Assembly (NCBI GenBank): GCA_016929065.1
Contig: JAFGJO010000038.1
Coordinates: forward strand, 102,680 to 166,679
Source: Spirochaetales bacterium
GTDB lineage: Bacteria > Spirochaetota > Spirochaetia > SZUA-6 > RPPD01
DNA: 64,000 nucleotides
Direction of reading: 5' to 3'
The position numbers and the translations under genes are program-made. A model generated the notes under the pieces. The model worked only from the letters and a program-made list of their open reading frames with translations. It did not search any database and was not told the DNA's origin. Shown here one piece after another: positions 48,083 to 58,284 of the stretch (position 1 is the stretch's first letter; the number at the start of each line of letters is the position of its first letter).

Positions 48083-48871
48083 ATGAATGAACAGGTAATG
48101 GCCAGTAGTACAGAAGAGGAACTTTGGAAGAAGTACAGAAATAAAAAAGACCCTTCCATCCGCGACTATTTTGTCAAAAAATACGCTCCTTTGGTAAAAT
48201 ACGTAGCGGGAAAAGTTGCGGTCGGAAAACCGCAGAATGTAGAATTTGATGACCTCGTCGGATATGGTGTTTTCGGCTTGTTCGATGCGATTGAAAAATT
48301 TGACCCGGAAAAACATGTCAAATTCAAAACTTATGCAGTCACGCGCATCCGCGGGTCCATTTTCGACGAACTGCGGTCTATCGACTGGGTACCGCGGTCT
48401 GTCCGGCAGAAATCCAGAGAAGTTGAGGAAACGATATCCAATCTTGAGGCACAGCTTGGACGTGCAGCAAATGATGACGAGATTGCCAGAGCGATGCATA
48501 TCACTGTCGATGATTTTCAGGAATTGATGTTCAAAATAAGCGGAACCTCAATCATGTCTATCAATGATGTCTGGCACGGAAGCGAAGAAAATGACAAGGT
48601 TTCAATTATTGACAATATCGAAGCACCGTCCAGTTTGAACCCGGAAATGATCGTTGAGAAAGATGAAATTAAAAAGATCATTATTCAGGCGATCAATGAC
48701 CTCCCTGAAAAAGAAAAAAAGGTTCTCGTGCTGTATTACTATGAAGATTTGACGTTAAAGGAAATCGGGCAGGTATTGTCAGTGACAGAATCCCGTGTTT
48801 CACAACTTCATACAAAAGCGATCATGCGCCTCCGGGCACGGCTTTTAAATGTGAAGAAGGGAATAGCATAA
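48083..48871 (+). CDS. fliA: FliA/WhiG-family RNA polymerase sigma factor
   Basis: [94 protein letters not shown]. Confidence 0.95.
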   Translation: MNEQVMASSTEEELWKKYRNKKDPSIRDYFVKKYAPLVKYVAGKVAVGKPQNVEFDDLVGYGVFGLFDAIEKFDPEKHVKFKTYAVTRIRGSIFDELRSIDWVPRSVRQKSREVEETISNLEAQLGRAANDDEIARAMHITVDDFQELMFKISGTSIMSINDVWHGSEENDKVSIIDNIEAPSSLNPEMIVEKDEIKKIIIQAINDLPEKEKKVLVLYYYEDLTLKEIGQVLSVTESRVSQLHTKAIMRLRARLLNVKKGIA

Positions 48872-50824
48872 ATGGCAGTTACCCTGGCCCAAGTCAGAAG
48901 ATTCATGAAGCTTCAACTGGATGCTGACAAACAGGGGAAGAGCATCTCTGCATCCGGTGCAACACTGGAAGAAGCACTTCATGATGCTTCAATCCAGCTG
49001 GGAATACCGGTAAAAAAAATCATTTATGAAGTTATTCAAAAAGGCAAAGAGGGGTTATTCAAAGGATCGGGAACTCAATGGAAAATTATTGCTTATACCC
49101 AGGCAGAAAAAGGCAAGGGTGTTGATATTTTTGAAGAAGATCTTGGTTTGGACGGGGATTTTGAGCTCGGACTGCCCTCTGCCAGCAAGAATCGGGACGG
49201 AAGGGTATGTGTACGCCGGCAATCAGACGGCATCTACATGAAAACGGATCCACCCAAAGGTATTGGCAAGCGTGCAACAAAAGAACAGGCTGTACTGGTG
49301 CTCTCACAAAAACGGGTAGATGGCTACGACGATGGCCTTGTTGACCGAATTGTGAAACGGGCGGATGGAAATTACGTTAAAATCGCATCATACAATTATA
49401 ATCCTGCAAATGACCCGGTTATGTCTGTTTCTGTTGTGGATATTGAAATGAAAGCCTACCTTATGATTCAGCAGCCGGGACAGGGCGGTTCGGATATCGA
49501 TGCAGAAACGATCAAAGCCTTCCTGAACAACAACAGGGTTGTGTTCGGTATCAATGAAGAGACGCTTCAGGATCTCGAAGACAATCCCGTATACAACGAG
49601 GATGTTCTTGTTGCCTCCGGTGTAAAGCCCCGAAACGGTAATGATGCCTCGGTGGTGTATAATTTTAAAACCGATCATAGTGTTATTGATTTCAAGGAAA
49701 AGAACGGAAAAGTTGATTTTAAGGAATTGAATCTCATCGAAAATGTCGTTGCAGGCCAGCAATTGGCAAAAAAAGTACCGGCAGAGCAGGGGCAAATGGG
49801 TCACACGGTGACCGGAAAAACACTTCCTGCCAAATCGGGAAAGGACATCAATATCCCGGTTGGAAAAAATGTGAAACTGTCAGAAGACGGAACCACCGCC
49901 ATTTCCGAGATAAACGGGCAGGTGATTGTCATAAGCGGAAAAATAAATGTTGAACCGGTCTATACGGTGGCCAGTGATGTAAATCTGCACACGGGAAACA
50001 TTCTGTTCCTGGGAACGGTTATTATAAAGGGAAATGTCGAAGACGGTTTTTCTGTCAAGGCAGCTGGAAATATTGAAGTGTCAGGAAATGTCGGGAAGGC
50101 TATTCTTGATGCAGAAGGCGATATTATCGTTCACCAGGGTATTTTAGGGAAGAATGAAGGAAAAGTGAAATGCGGCAGGAACCTCTATGCGAAATTTATT
50201 GAACATGCGCATGTCGAAGCGGAGGAAAACGTCATTGTGTCGGACGGGATTCTCCATTCAATGGTTGATTCCAACAAAAAAATCATCTGTCAGGGACGAA
50301 GGGCCTCTATTGTCGGCGGGCAGCTGCGTGCAGCAGAGGAGATCAACGCGAAAAATCTTGGATCAGTCGCCGGTGCAGAAACGATCCTCGAAGTGGGATA
50401 TGATCCTCAAAGAAAACAGAAACTCGTTTTTTTACAACAAAAACATGATGAACTCAGCAAGGAAATGGAAGAACTTGACAGAAATATTACCACGATTGAA
50501 AATCTGAAAAAGGTTCAAAAACAGCTTCCGGAAGAAAAACAGAAATATTACGATGAATTAAACGAAAAAAAAATAAAGGCATTAACACAGATAAATATTG
50601 TACAGAAGGAAATAGAGGAAATAAAAACATATTTGTCATCACTGAAGATAAAAGGAAAAATTTCCGCGTCGGAACGGGTTTTCCCGGGTGTAAAAATTTG
50701 TCTTCGTGATGTGACTGACAAGGTAAGGGTCGAGCAAAAGTCAGTTACCTATCTGCTTGAGGGCAAACGGATCAGGATGACAAAATATGAACCTGCAGAA
50801 GGTGACTATCAGAGGAGGCGGTAA
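48872..50824 (+). CDS. fapA: Flagellar assembly protein A family (DUF342) with Jag-N-like N-terminus
   Basis: SASGATLEEALHDASIQLGIPVKKIIYEVIQKGKEGLF; beta-helix region GNILFLGTVIIKGNVEDGFSVKAAGNIEVSGNVGKAILDAEGDIIV. Confidence 0.85.
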   Translation: MAVTLAQVRRFMKLQLDADKQGKSISASGATLEEALHDASIQLGIPVKKIIYEVIQKGKEGLFKGSGTQWKIIAYTQAEKGKGVDIFEEDLGLDGDFELGLPSASKNRDGRVCVRRQSDGIYMKTDPPKGIGKRATKEQAVLVLSQKRVDGYDDGLVDRIVKRADGNYVKIASYNYNPANDPVMSVSVVDIEMKAYLMIQQPGQGGSDIDAETIKAFLNNNRVVFGINEETLQDLEDNPVYNEDVLVASGVKPRNGNDASVVYNFKTDHSVIDFKEKNGKVDFKELNLIENVVAGQQLAKKVPAEQGQMGHTVTGKTLPAKSGKDINIPVGKNVKLSEDGTTAISEINGQVIVISGKINVEPVYTVASDVNLHTGNILFLGTVIIKGNVEDGFSVKAAGNIEVSGNVGKAILDAEGDIIVHQGILGKNEGKVKCGRNLYAKFIEHAHVEAEENVIVSDGILHSMVDSNKKIICQGRRASIVGGQLRAAEEINAKNLGSVAGAETILEVGYDPQRKQKLVFLQQKHDELSKEMEELDRNITTIENLKKVQKQLPEEKQKYYDELNEKKIKALTQINIVQKEIEEIKTYLSSLKIKGKISASERVFPGVKICLRDVTDKVRVEQKSVTYLLEGKRIRMTKYEPAEGDYQRRR

Positions 50825-51144
50825 TGCCTATTCTGCCTATCGATCTTCAAACACTCTTCACGCAAATGAATCAGGTTGGAAAGGAACAGGCTGTTTTAAA
50901 AGAGGGAGTTGAGGTTCATCAGTCGATGCAGGGGATGGCTGAAGTTCACAATGTTGAACTGAAAGACAGTTCTGTCAACCAGAGTCAGGATATCGGCGAC
51001 GGCATTGATAAAATAAAAGATGAAAACAAAAAGCAGGAATATAATGAACAAAAACAAAAAGAAGAACGTGAAAAGGAAAAGGAAAAACAGCGGAAATATT
51101 TTAAAGATCCGGATTGCGGCAATCATATAGATATTGTGAGCTAA
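50824..51144 (+). CDS. Small uncharacterised charged protein
   Basis: Intact ORF abutting fapA (start overlaps its stop); Lys/Glu-rich coiled coil. Confidence 0.6.
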   Translation: MPILPIDLQTLFTQMNQVGKEQAVLKEGVEVHQSMQGMAEVHNVELKDSSVNQSQDIGDGIDKIKDENKKQEYNEQKQKEEREKEKEKQRKYFKDPDCGNHIDIVS

Positions 51145-51152
51145 AATATATT

Positions 51153-51635
51153 ATGGAAATTATATTGGTTTTTATCGGCCTCCAGGTACTCTGCGGGGTA
51201 ATTCTCTACCTTGTATTGAAACGTTTTTTTTTGCGATGGTTTGCCAAAACAGGGCAGCTGGAGCGGATACAGTCGGAAATTGAACGCATGCTTGTCGACC
51301 TCAACCATACGACGAGCAACAATATTGATTTAATTGAGGAAAGAATTGCAAAGGTTAAGGAAGTGGCATCAGAAATTGACAAGCGGATTCTTATGCTTAG
51401 AAAAGAATTGGAAAAAAATGACAAGGGGAAAAATTTATACAATTCCATTATTGAGCAGCCAAAACGGGATATTCCCAAAGCTCCGTCAAATCCTGTTGTC
51501 TCGGGCGAAAAAGACAAAAAAGAACATATTCTTGAACTGTATAATGCGGGTTTTTCCCTGTCGGTGATAGCGCACAAGGTGGGAACATCGGTTGGGGAGG
51601 TTGAGCTTATTCTTTCTTTACAGCAAAAAGAATAA
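51153..51635 (+). CDS. Single-TM coiled-coil protein with C-terminal HTH-like tail
   Basis: N-term TM MEIILVFIGLQVLCGVILYLVL, coiled coil, C-term HILELYNAGFSLSVIAHKVGTSVGEVELILSL. Confidence 0.6.
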   Translation: MEIILVFIGLQVLCGVILYLVLKRFFLRWFAKTGQLERIQSEIERMLVDLNHTTSNNIDLIEERIAKVKEVASEIDKRILMLRKELEKNDKGKNLYNSIIEQPKRDIPKAPSNPVVSGEKDKKEHILELYNAGFSLSVIAHKVGTSVGEVELILSLQQKE

Positions 51636-51739
51636 AAAAAAAGAAGAATTTCACACAAAGAGGCGCAGAGGAGAAGAAGAGTATCTTCTGTATGAAAGCG
51701 CAAATGAATTGTGCGAGAGATTCTCCTTTTCAAACAGTG

Positions 51740-51770
51740 TTGACACAACAGCGTTTTACCGGTATATAAT
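51740..51770 (+). promoter_or_regulatory. Sigma70-like promoter of the ffh-rpsP-rimM-trmD-rplS operon
   Basis: TTGACA-N17-TATATA/AT (TATAAT at 51765). Confidence 0.65.
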
Positions 51771-51854
51771 CATAAGTTATTCTTAGTATGAGATACATAT
51801 ATCTCTGTATATATTTATAGTGCATACATTCGGGAATAGATGTTGGAATTCTGT

Positions 51855-51893
51855 GCGTTTTCACTGAAACGCCCCTGAAAAGAGTCATTCAGG
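51855..51893 (+). promoter_or_regulatory. Two adjacent leader hairpins upstream of ffh
   Basis: GCGTTT-tcactg-AAACGC and CCTGAA-aagagtca-TTCAGG. Confidence 0.45.
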
Positions 51894-51916
51894 ATTATTG
51901 AGATGGTAAAAGGAAT

Positions 51917-53245
51917 ATGCTGGAGCGATTAAGTAACAAGCTTATTGATGTAGTTCGTCACATTTCAGGAAAAGCAGCAATAAGTGAAAAAAATATACAG
52001 GATGCAGTTGAAGAAATAAAACTCGCCCTGCTTGAAGCAGATGTTAATCTTCGGGTTGTCAGGCGCTTTGTTAACGGAATAATTGAAGAAGCACTCGGTG
52101 CCGAAGTTGTCCGTGGAGTCAATCCCGGGCAGCAGTTTATCAAGCTCGTTCACGACCGGATTATCGGGCTTCTTGGTGAAAAAAAGGCTGATTTGAACCT
52201 GAAGGGGCCGGATACCCATTCCGTGATTCTTCTTTTGGGTATGCAGGGGTCTGGAAAAACAACGAGTGCTGCCAAACTTGGCAGTACCCTGAAAAAACAG
52301 GGAAGAAACGTTCTGCTCGTTGCCGCCGACCTGGTGAGGCCTGCAGCGGCAGAACAGCTTGCTTTGCTGGGGCAACAGGCAGGAATAGCGGTATACCGGG
52401 AGGAATCCAGTAAGCCGCTTGAAGTGGTAAAAAATGCCCTCAGAAAGGCGAAAAAAGAGCTTTTTAATACAGTCATTATCGATACATCGGGCCGTCTTGA
52501 AATTGACGAACCGATGATGAAGGAAATAGAAGAAATAAAGAAAGTTTCTTCACCCGATGAAGTGCTCCTGGTTGCAGATGCAATGACCGGCCAGCATGCG
52601 GTCGAGATTGCCAAAACGTTCAATGAACGGGTTGGACTCACCGGTGTTATGTTAAGCAAATTTGATTCCGATACACGCGGCGGGGCTGCGTTATCAATAA
52701 AAAGCATCACCCAGACGCCCATAAAGTTTATTGGTGTCGGGGAAAAACTGGATGATCTTGATCCTTTTTATCCGGAACGGATTGCATCACGGATCCTTGG
52801 TATGGGCGATGTGGTTTCTCTGGTTGAAAAAGCCGAGCAGACAATACAGCAGGATGAAGCGCTCGAGCTGCAGAAAAAGATCGATGACAAAACATTTGAC
52901 CTTGAAGATTACCTTGACCAGTTTCGGCGGGTTAAAAAAATGGGGAATTTACAGTCGCTTGTCGAGATGATTCCGGGATTAAAGGGAAATATTGACGAGG
53001 ACAAAATTGATGTGAAAGAAATGACACGGGAAGAGGCCATAATTCTTTCGATGACCCGGATGGAACGGAAAAATCCCCGGATTATCGGCCCGACCCGAAG
53101 AAAGCGTATTGCAAATGGCAGCGGTACGGCTGTATTCGATGTAAATAAATTGTTGAAGAAATTTGATAAAACAAAAAACATGATGCGAAAGATGTCCAGG
53201 AACAAGGACTATCAGCAGCAGTTAATGAACAGTTTTGGACAATAG
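51917..53245 (+). CDS. ffh: Signal recognition particle protein Ffh
   Basis: LLGMQGSGKTTSAAKLGSTLKKQGRNVLLVAADLVRPAAAEQL; C-terminal M-domain, RKRIANGSGT. Confidence 0.98.
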   Translation: MLERLSNKLIDVVRHISGKAAISEKNIQDAVEEIKLALLEADVNLRVVRRFVNGIIEEALGAEVVRGVNPGQQFIKLVHDRIIGLLGEKKADLNLKGPDTHSVILLLGMQGSGKTTSAAKLGSTLKKQGRNVLLVAADLVRPAAAEQLALLGQQAGIAVYREESSKPLEVVKNALRKAKKELFNTVIIDTSGRLEIDEPMMKEIEEIKKVSSPDEVLLVADAMTGQHAVEIAKTFNERVGLTGVMLSKFDSDTRGGAALSIKSITQTPIKFIGVGEKLDDLDPFYPERIASRILGMGDVVSLVEKAEQTIQQDEALELQKKIDDKTFDLEDYLDQFRRVKKMGNLQSLVEMIPGLKGNIDEDKIDVKEMTREEAIILSMTRMERKNPRIIGPTRRKRIANGSGTAVFDVNKLLKKFDKTKNMMRKMSRNKDYQQQLMNSFGQ

Positions 53246-53270
53246 AAATATCAGTAAGGAGGTATTGTAA

Positions 53271-53525
53271 TTGAGTGTCCGGATTAGATTAAAAAGATTT
53301 GGTTCAAAGAAACGGCCATATTATCGTATTGTTGTGATGGATTCACGAACTCCCCGGGATGGAAGAGCCATAGAGGAAGTTGGTTTTTATCATCCTGTCG
53401 AGATTGAAGAAAAACAGGTTACATTGAAAGAAGACCGGATAAAAGACTGGCTCTCAAAAGGAGCGCAGCCGAGTGATACAGTTCGGATGTTATTGAAAAA
53501 AAATAACATTGCTAAAGAAAAATAA
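53271..53525 (+). CDS. rpsP: 30S ribosomal protein S16
   Basis: [40 protein letters not shown]. Confidence 0.98.
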   Translation: MSVRIRLKRFGSKKRPYYRIVVMDSRTPRDGRAIEEVGFYHPVEIEEKQVTLKEDRIKDWLSKGAQPSDTVRMLLKKNNIAKEK

Positions 53526-53547
53526 TTCACAATGAAAGGAGCTCACT

Positions 53548-53781
53548 GTGGAAAAAGATCTTGTTGAGTTCATCGCGAAAGCTCTTGTGGACGATCCCAA
53601 TGGGGTTGCGGTAAATGTTATCGAAGGGGAAAAATCGACAATCCTTGAATTGAAGGTTTCGGACGACGATATCGGAAAAGTGATTGGAAAGCATGGCAGA
53701 ATTGCCAAAGCGATCCGGACAATTTTGAGCGCGGCCGCAACAAAAAAAGATAAAAGGGTTGTGTTAGAAATTCTTGACTGA
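53548..53781 (+). CDS. khpA: KH-domain RNA-binding protein KhpA
   Basis: [28 protein letters not shown]; follows rpsP. Confidence 0.94.
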   Translation: MEKDLVEFIAKALVDDPNGVAVNVIEGEKSTILELKVSDDDIGKVIGKHGRIAKAIRTILSAAATKKDKRVVLEILD

Positions 53782-54281
53782 TGGAAAAAATTGCTATTGG
53801 TGTGATCCTCTCGCCGTTCGGGAAAGAAGGATGGTGCAAGGTAAAAAGTTTCTCGGGAGAGTCAAGTCATTTTGAGAAGCTGAAAGAGATTGAGGCGCGC
53901 AGTCAGCAGCAAACAGTACATCTCATGGTGGATGAGGTCAGAGCCGGAAACAAACTAGTTTTTTTGAAATTCAGGGGCTGTGATGATATTGACAGCGCCA
54001 GAAAGCTGCAGAATGCAGAAATAGTTGTTTCACGGAAATATGCGCAAGAACTTGAAAAGAATGAATATTATTTTCAGGATTTGCACGGATGCGACGTCAT
54101 CCTTGATAATGAGCTTGTCGGCAGGATAACTGGATTTATTGAAACCGGTGCGCAGTGCCTGATCGAGGTGAAGACAAAGGATAACAGAACAGTGTTGGTT
54201 CCGTTTATAAAAGAATTTATTGGAAAAGTGGATATAAAGAAAAAAAAAATTGAATTGCTTGAAGGTTTTATACTTTCATGA
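53781..54281 (+). CDS. rimM: Ribosome maturation factor RimM
   Basis: IAIGVILSPFGKEGWCKVKSFSGE...YYFQDLHGCDVILD...LVPFIKEFIGKVDIKKKKIEL. Confidence 0.92.
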   Translation: MEKIAIGVILSPFGKEGWCKVKSFSGESSHFEKLKEIEARSQQQTVHLMVDEVRAGNKLVFLKFRGCDDIDSARKLQNAEIVVSRKYAQELEKNEYYFQDLHGCDVILDNELVGRITGFIETGAQCLIEVKTKDNRTVLVPFIKEFIGKVDIKKKKIELLEGFILS

Positions 54282-55021
54282 AATGGTCGGTTGTGACGCT
54301 GTTCCCGGAGATGTTTTCCGATTTCTTGACATGTTCCATAATCGGCCGGGCGGTTGAAGATAAGAAATTGTTTGTACAGCTGGTCAATCCACGGGATTTT
54401 GCAGTTGACAAACACCGGCAATGTGATGATTATCCGTTTGGCGGGGGACCGGGCATGGTTTTGAAACCGGAACCTGTTGCTGCCGCCCTGGATTCATTGC
54501 AGGGCAAGGGAAAGCGGGTTATTTATGTCTCCCCGGGGGGGAGAGTGTTTGACCAGGAATATGCGCGGAAACTTTCTCTGGACGAAGAGCTTATTCTTGT
54601 CTGCGGGCATTATGAGGGGATCGACCAGCGCATCATTGACTTGTATGTCACCGATGAAATCTCGATAGGGGATTATATCCTGACATCGGGTGAAACAGCG
54701 GCGATGGTGGTTATTGATGCGGTGAGCAGGCTTCTGGACGGGGTAATCAGTGATGATTCCCATGACTGTGAAAGCTTCTCCAACGGATTGCTGGAGTATC
54801 CGCAGTATACACGGCCCAGGGAATTCCGGGGTGAAATCGTTCCGGATATTTTATTATCCGGGCATCATGAGGAAATAAGAAAATGGCGGCTTGCCAGAAG
54901 TATCGAAAAAACGATGCAAAATCGTCCGGACCTTCTGGAAAAACCGATAACCAGTGATGAAATACGAAAAATATTATTTGAGAAGGGAGTAGAGGATAAT
55001 GGAACTTCTAAAAAAAGCTGA
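54278..55021 (+). CDS. trmD: tRNA (guanine-37-N1)-methyltransferase TrmD
   Basis: [49 protein letters not shown]. Confidence 0.97.
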   Translation: MKWSVVTLFPEMFSDFLTCSIIGRAVEDKKLFVQLVNPRDFAVDKHRQCDDYPFGGGPGMVLKPEPVAAALDSLQGKGKRVIYVSPGGRVFDQEYARKLSLDEELILVCGHYEGIDQRIIDLYVTDEISIGDYILTSGETAAMVVIDAVSRLLDGVISDDSHDCESFSNGLLEYPQYTRPREFRGEIVPDILLSGHHEEIRKWRLARSIEKTMQNRPDLLEKPITSDEIRKILFEKGVEDNGTSKKS

Positions 55022-55361
55022 AGCATCAAGTATTCGTGAAAATGTGGAAGAGTTTAATATCGGAGACAGTGTGAAGGTGCACTACAAGATCATCGAGGGA
55101 AAAACAGAACGTGTCCAGGTATTTGAGGGAACCTGTATCGCGATGAAAAATACCGGTGTGAGAAAGACATTTACCGTCAGGAAAATATCCTATAATGTCG
55201 GCGTCGAGAGAACTTTTCCTTTTCATTCACCGAAAATTGCAATGATAGAAGTTGTCCGGCAGGGGAAAGTCCGCCGCGCAAAACTGTTCTATTTGCGGGA
55301 TAAAATCGGCAAGGGCGCGAAGGTCAAGGAAAAACGGCCGGTAAAAACAGCTAAAAATTAG
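54999..55361 (+). CDS. rplS: 50S ribosomal protein L19
   Basis: [62 protein letters not shown]. Confidence 0.98.
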   Translation: MELLKKAEASSIRENVEEFNIGDSVKVHYKIIEGKTERVQVFEGTCIAMKNTGVRKTFTVRKISYNVGVERTFPFHSPKIAMIEVVRQGKVRRAKLFYLRDKIGKGAKVKEKRPVKTAKN

Positions 55362-55367
55362 CTGGTT

Positions 55368-56399
55368 ATGCCGCTTGATCCGGTACATCACGGAATTAAT
55401 ATATCAAATAGCGCCAGACAGAAACTTGAAATCTCGTCTGGCGATTTTATTTGGGTAAAGGTATTGAAGCAGCTTGCCCCCGGGAAATATGCTGTTGCGA
55501 TCAAAGGAAATGTATTTCCTGCAACCACAACCATGGATCTTGAACCCGGCAGTACGATCCGTGCAAAGGCGGATATTTCTGGGAGCAGTCTTTTTCTCCG
55601 GCTCGGCCAAACTGAGGATTCTCCCCTGTCCGGTATTCTTGCCAAACTCGGTATTCAGCACACTCCTGAAAACATCCTGATCATCACGACTCTGATGGCA
55701 CAAAAATTACCCCTCGATCCGGGAATGATCCGGAAAATTAATGTGCTGCTGCGTAGATTGAAGGGCGATCCGCAAAAGATTGTAAAATTGCTTTCGATTT
55801 TGATCGATAAGGGAATTTCTGTTGAAAACTCTGATCTCGAATCGCTGTATGATACACTTTTCCGTGAGAAAAATGAATCAGGGCATCAAAAAAAAAGCAA
55901 ATTCCTGCAGAAAAAAAGTCTGTCACAAAAAGAGCCGGAGGCGCCAACTGGTGAAATAATTCAGCATGAAATAATGGAAGCATGTAAAAACATTCCTGAA
56001 CATTTTGCGGTTCTCAACCATCTGCGCGCAAAAAATGAAAACTGGGTCATTATCCCGTTCCGGGGACCGGTAAATAATCTATTGACAAACGGTATCCTGA
56101 AACTGCTTTATGACCCGTTTTTGAAAACTTTCCGTAAATCAGTTGTTTCGGTGAATTTGCCGGACAACAGACAAATTCATTTTGAATTGATGCCGGCTGC
56201 GGGAAGGAAAATAATGAAATTGATCGCGCAGCGTGATATGATAAAAAGCATACCAAAAAATATTTTCCGGGAATTTCAGGCAAATTTGGATACAATCGGG
56301 ATAAAACTTGACGATAGTATATATGGGGATGATATGTTTAACGGATTTGATTTTTTAGACGGTGAAAAACATCTTTTTGGAATAGATACGGATGGATAA
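55368..56399 (+). CDS. FliK-like (YlqG-type) protein
   Basis: No strong motif; amphipathic C-terminal region and position immediately before a FlhB-C-like gene after rplS. Confidence 0.45.
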   Translation: MPLDPVHHGINISNSARQKLEISSGDFIWVKVLKQLAPGKYAVAIKGNVFPATTTMDLEPGSTIRAKADISGSSLFLRLGQTEDSPLSGILAKLGIQHTPENILIITTLMAQKLPLDPGMIRKINVLLRRLKGDPQKIVKLLSILIDKGISVENSDLESLYDTLFREKNESGHQKKSKFLQKKSLSQKEPEAPTGEIIQHEIMEACKNIPEHFAVLNHLRAKNENWVIIPFRGPVNNLLTNGILKLLYDPFLKTFRKSVVSVNLPDNRQIHFELMPAAGRKIMKLIAQRDMIKSIPKNIFREFQANLDTIGIKLDDSIYGDDMFNGFDFLDGEKHLFGIDTDG

Positions 56400-56402
56400 T
56401 GC

Positions 56403-56645
56403 ATGAAAAAGGCTGTTGCAATACGTTATGAAAAATCTCTTCCGGCGCCATTTATTGTTGCAAAAGGAAGAGGAGAACTTGCTCTAAAAATCAAAGAAAT
56501 TGCCGAAAATAATAATGTGGGTATTGTGTATGACACGGATCTGGCAGATAATCTTGAAATGATCGACATTGGGACATTCATTCCCGAAGAGTATTATCAG
56601 ATTATCGCAGAAATACTGATTTTCCTTGGGAGAGTGGGGCAGTAA
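56403..56645 (+). CDS. FlhB C-terminal-domain-like protein (FlhX/YlqH type)
   Basis: [67 protein letters not shown] aligns with the FlhB region after NPTH. Confidence 0.85.
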   Translation: MKKAVAIRYEKSLPAPFIVAKGRGELALKIKEIAENNNVGIVYDTDLADNLEMIDIGTFIPEEYYQIIAEILIFLGRVGQ

Positions 56646-57787
56646 TGAAAGAAGTGCTAGTTGAAAATTTGATTCCGGGAATGAAATTTGATGCTCCTGT
56701 TTATATCGACGATAAAAACATCCTGGTTCCTCCCGGCATTCCTGTCCGCGATAAAGATATTGAAAGGCTGAAGCGGTGGGAAATCGTGTTTGTCACTACA
56801 GACGGAAATATCATTGCTGATTCTCCGGAAGGCAATGCCCTGGAGAAGTCACTCCTTGAAGACCTCTTCGATGGAAACTCTGAAAATGCCGAAATCAGCG
56901 CACTGTATGAATCGGCAATTGCGCGATTTTCAGTTGTTCTTGATGATATTCGCCGAAAAAAACGCACACAGAAAGAATTTATCGATACTATAGTCAGTGA
57001 TATTTATAATGCGGTCAAGGATGAACGCGGTGAAATTGTACAGCTCATTCTGCACGCCGAAAAGGCCCGCGATGATATGGCCGCGACAGCAGTGAATTGT
57101 ATGATTATTGCGGCAATAATCGGTATTCATCTGAAAATGATCGGTCATAAAATACTCCTGCTTTCCACCGGAGCTTTGCTGCACGATGTCGGCATGACCA
57201 GAATTCCTGAAAGTGTCTGGAATAAAAAAGATGATTTGACAGTTCAGGAACTTTCCACGATACGGACGCATACGATTCATTCATACAGCATCATTGTAAA
57301 GGAATTGCGGTACCCCGAAGAAATTGGGCAAATTGCCCTGTACCATCATGAACGGTGGGACGGGAAAGGATATCCAAAAAATGTAAGCGGGGAAAATATT
57401 CCGCTTTTCGCCCGCATTGTCTCTGTTGCGGATTCCTATGTCGCGATGATCGGTGAACGGCCGTACCGTGAACAAATGATCGGCTATGATGCGATCAAGA
57501 ACATCATCAGCGACAATTTCAAACGTTTTGATCCAGGAGTGGTGAAGGGCTTTTTGAAGGGGATGGGAATATACCCGATTGGAAGCCTGGTTTTGCTCAA
57601 TGATTCTTCAATCGGACGTGTCGTGTCAACGCATAATACCGCTCCACTCAGGCCTAAAATAGAAATCATACTGGACCAGCAGGGAGAAAAAATCGGAGTG
57701 GAGACGATCGTAAATTTACATGACCACAACGATCTGTTTATTATAAAAGCGATTGACCCCCGTTCAATCAGATTGCATAATGAATAA
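56645..57787 (+). CDS. HD-GYP domain protein (putative cyclic-di-GMP phosphodiesterase)
   Basis: [55 protein letters not shown]. Confidence 0.92.
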   Translation: MKEVLVENLIPGMKFDAPVYIDDKNILVPPGIPVRDKDIERLKRWEIVFVTTDGNIIADSPEGNALEKSLLEDLFDGNSENAEISALYESAIARFSVVLDDIRRKKRTQKEFIDTIVSDIYNAVKDERGEIVQLILHAEKARDDMAATAVNCMIIAAIIGIHLKMIGHKILLLSTGALLHDVGMTRIPESVWNKKDDLTVQELSTIRTHTIHSYSIIVKELRYPEEIGQIALYHHERWDGKGYPKNVSGENIPLFARIVSVADSYVAMIGERPYREQMIGYDAIKNIISDNFKRFDPGVVKGFLKGMGIYPIGSLVLLNDSSIGRVVSTHNTAPLRPKIEIILDQQGEKIGVETIVNLHDHNDLFIIKAIDPRSIRLHNE

Positions 57788-58124
57788 AAAGAGTAGAGGG
57801 GCATGGGGGGAACAGATTGCGCTCGATTTTTTGGAAAAAAAAGGGTATATTATACTGGATAGGAATCTCTGGTCGGCGGCCGGAGAGATTGATATAATAG
57901 CCCGGGATACCGATACAACGGTATTTGTCGAGGTGAAGGTAATTACGGCATATGGAGCCGGAGAGCTGGAACAGATTGTTTCCGAAAAGAAGCAGGAGCG
58001 GATAAGAAATTGTGCCTTATTGTATTTAAAGCAACAATATGGAACAATTGAAATGTCGTTGCGCTTTGATGTGATTGCAATACACAATCGGGAAGAGATA
58101 TTGCATGTTGAAAATGCATTTTAG
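57780..58124 (+). CDS. yraN: UPF0102 YraN-family endonuclease-like protein
   Basis: [48 protein letters not shown]. Confidence 0.92.
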   Translation: MNKKSRGAWGEQIALDFLEKKGYIILDRNLWSAAGEIDIIARDTDTTVFVEVKVITAYGAGELEQIVSEKKQERIRNCALLYLKQQYGTIEMSLRFDVIAIHNREEILHVENAF

Positions 58125-58140
58125 GGAAGAAGGGTGAGCA

Positions 58141-58275
58141 TTGAGAACGCCTAAAAATACCGATAAAAAAAAGCTCGAAGAACTCAAGAAAAAAATAAAA
58201 AGTGAAGAATACCTGAGTCATGCGATCAACAAGATCGCACAGACACTTGTTGAAAACATGGTTGATAAAGATTAA
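58141..58275 (+). CDS. 44-aa small basic/helical protein (not in the ORF track)
   Basis: TTG start after GAAGGGTGAGCA; (M)RTPKNTDKKKLEELKKKIKSEEYLSHAINKIAQTLVENMVDKD; tightly packed between yraN and the next gene. Confidence 0.55.
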   Translation: MRTPKNTDKKKLEELKKKIKSEEYLSHAINKIAQTLVENMVDKD

Positions 58276-58284
58276 GAGGAAATA

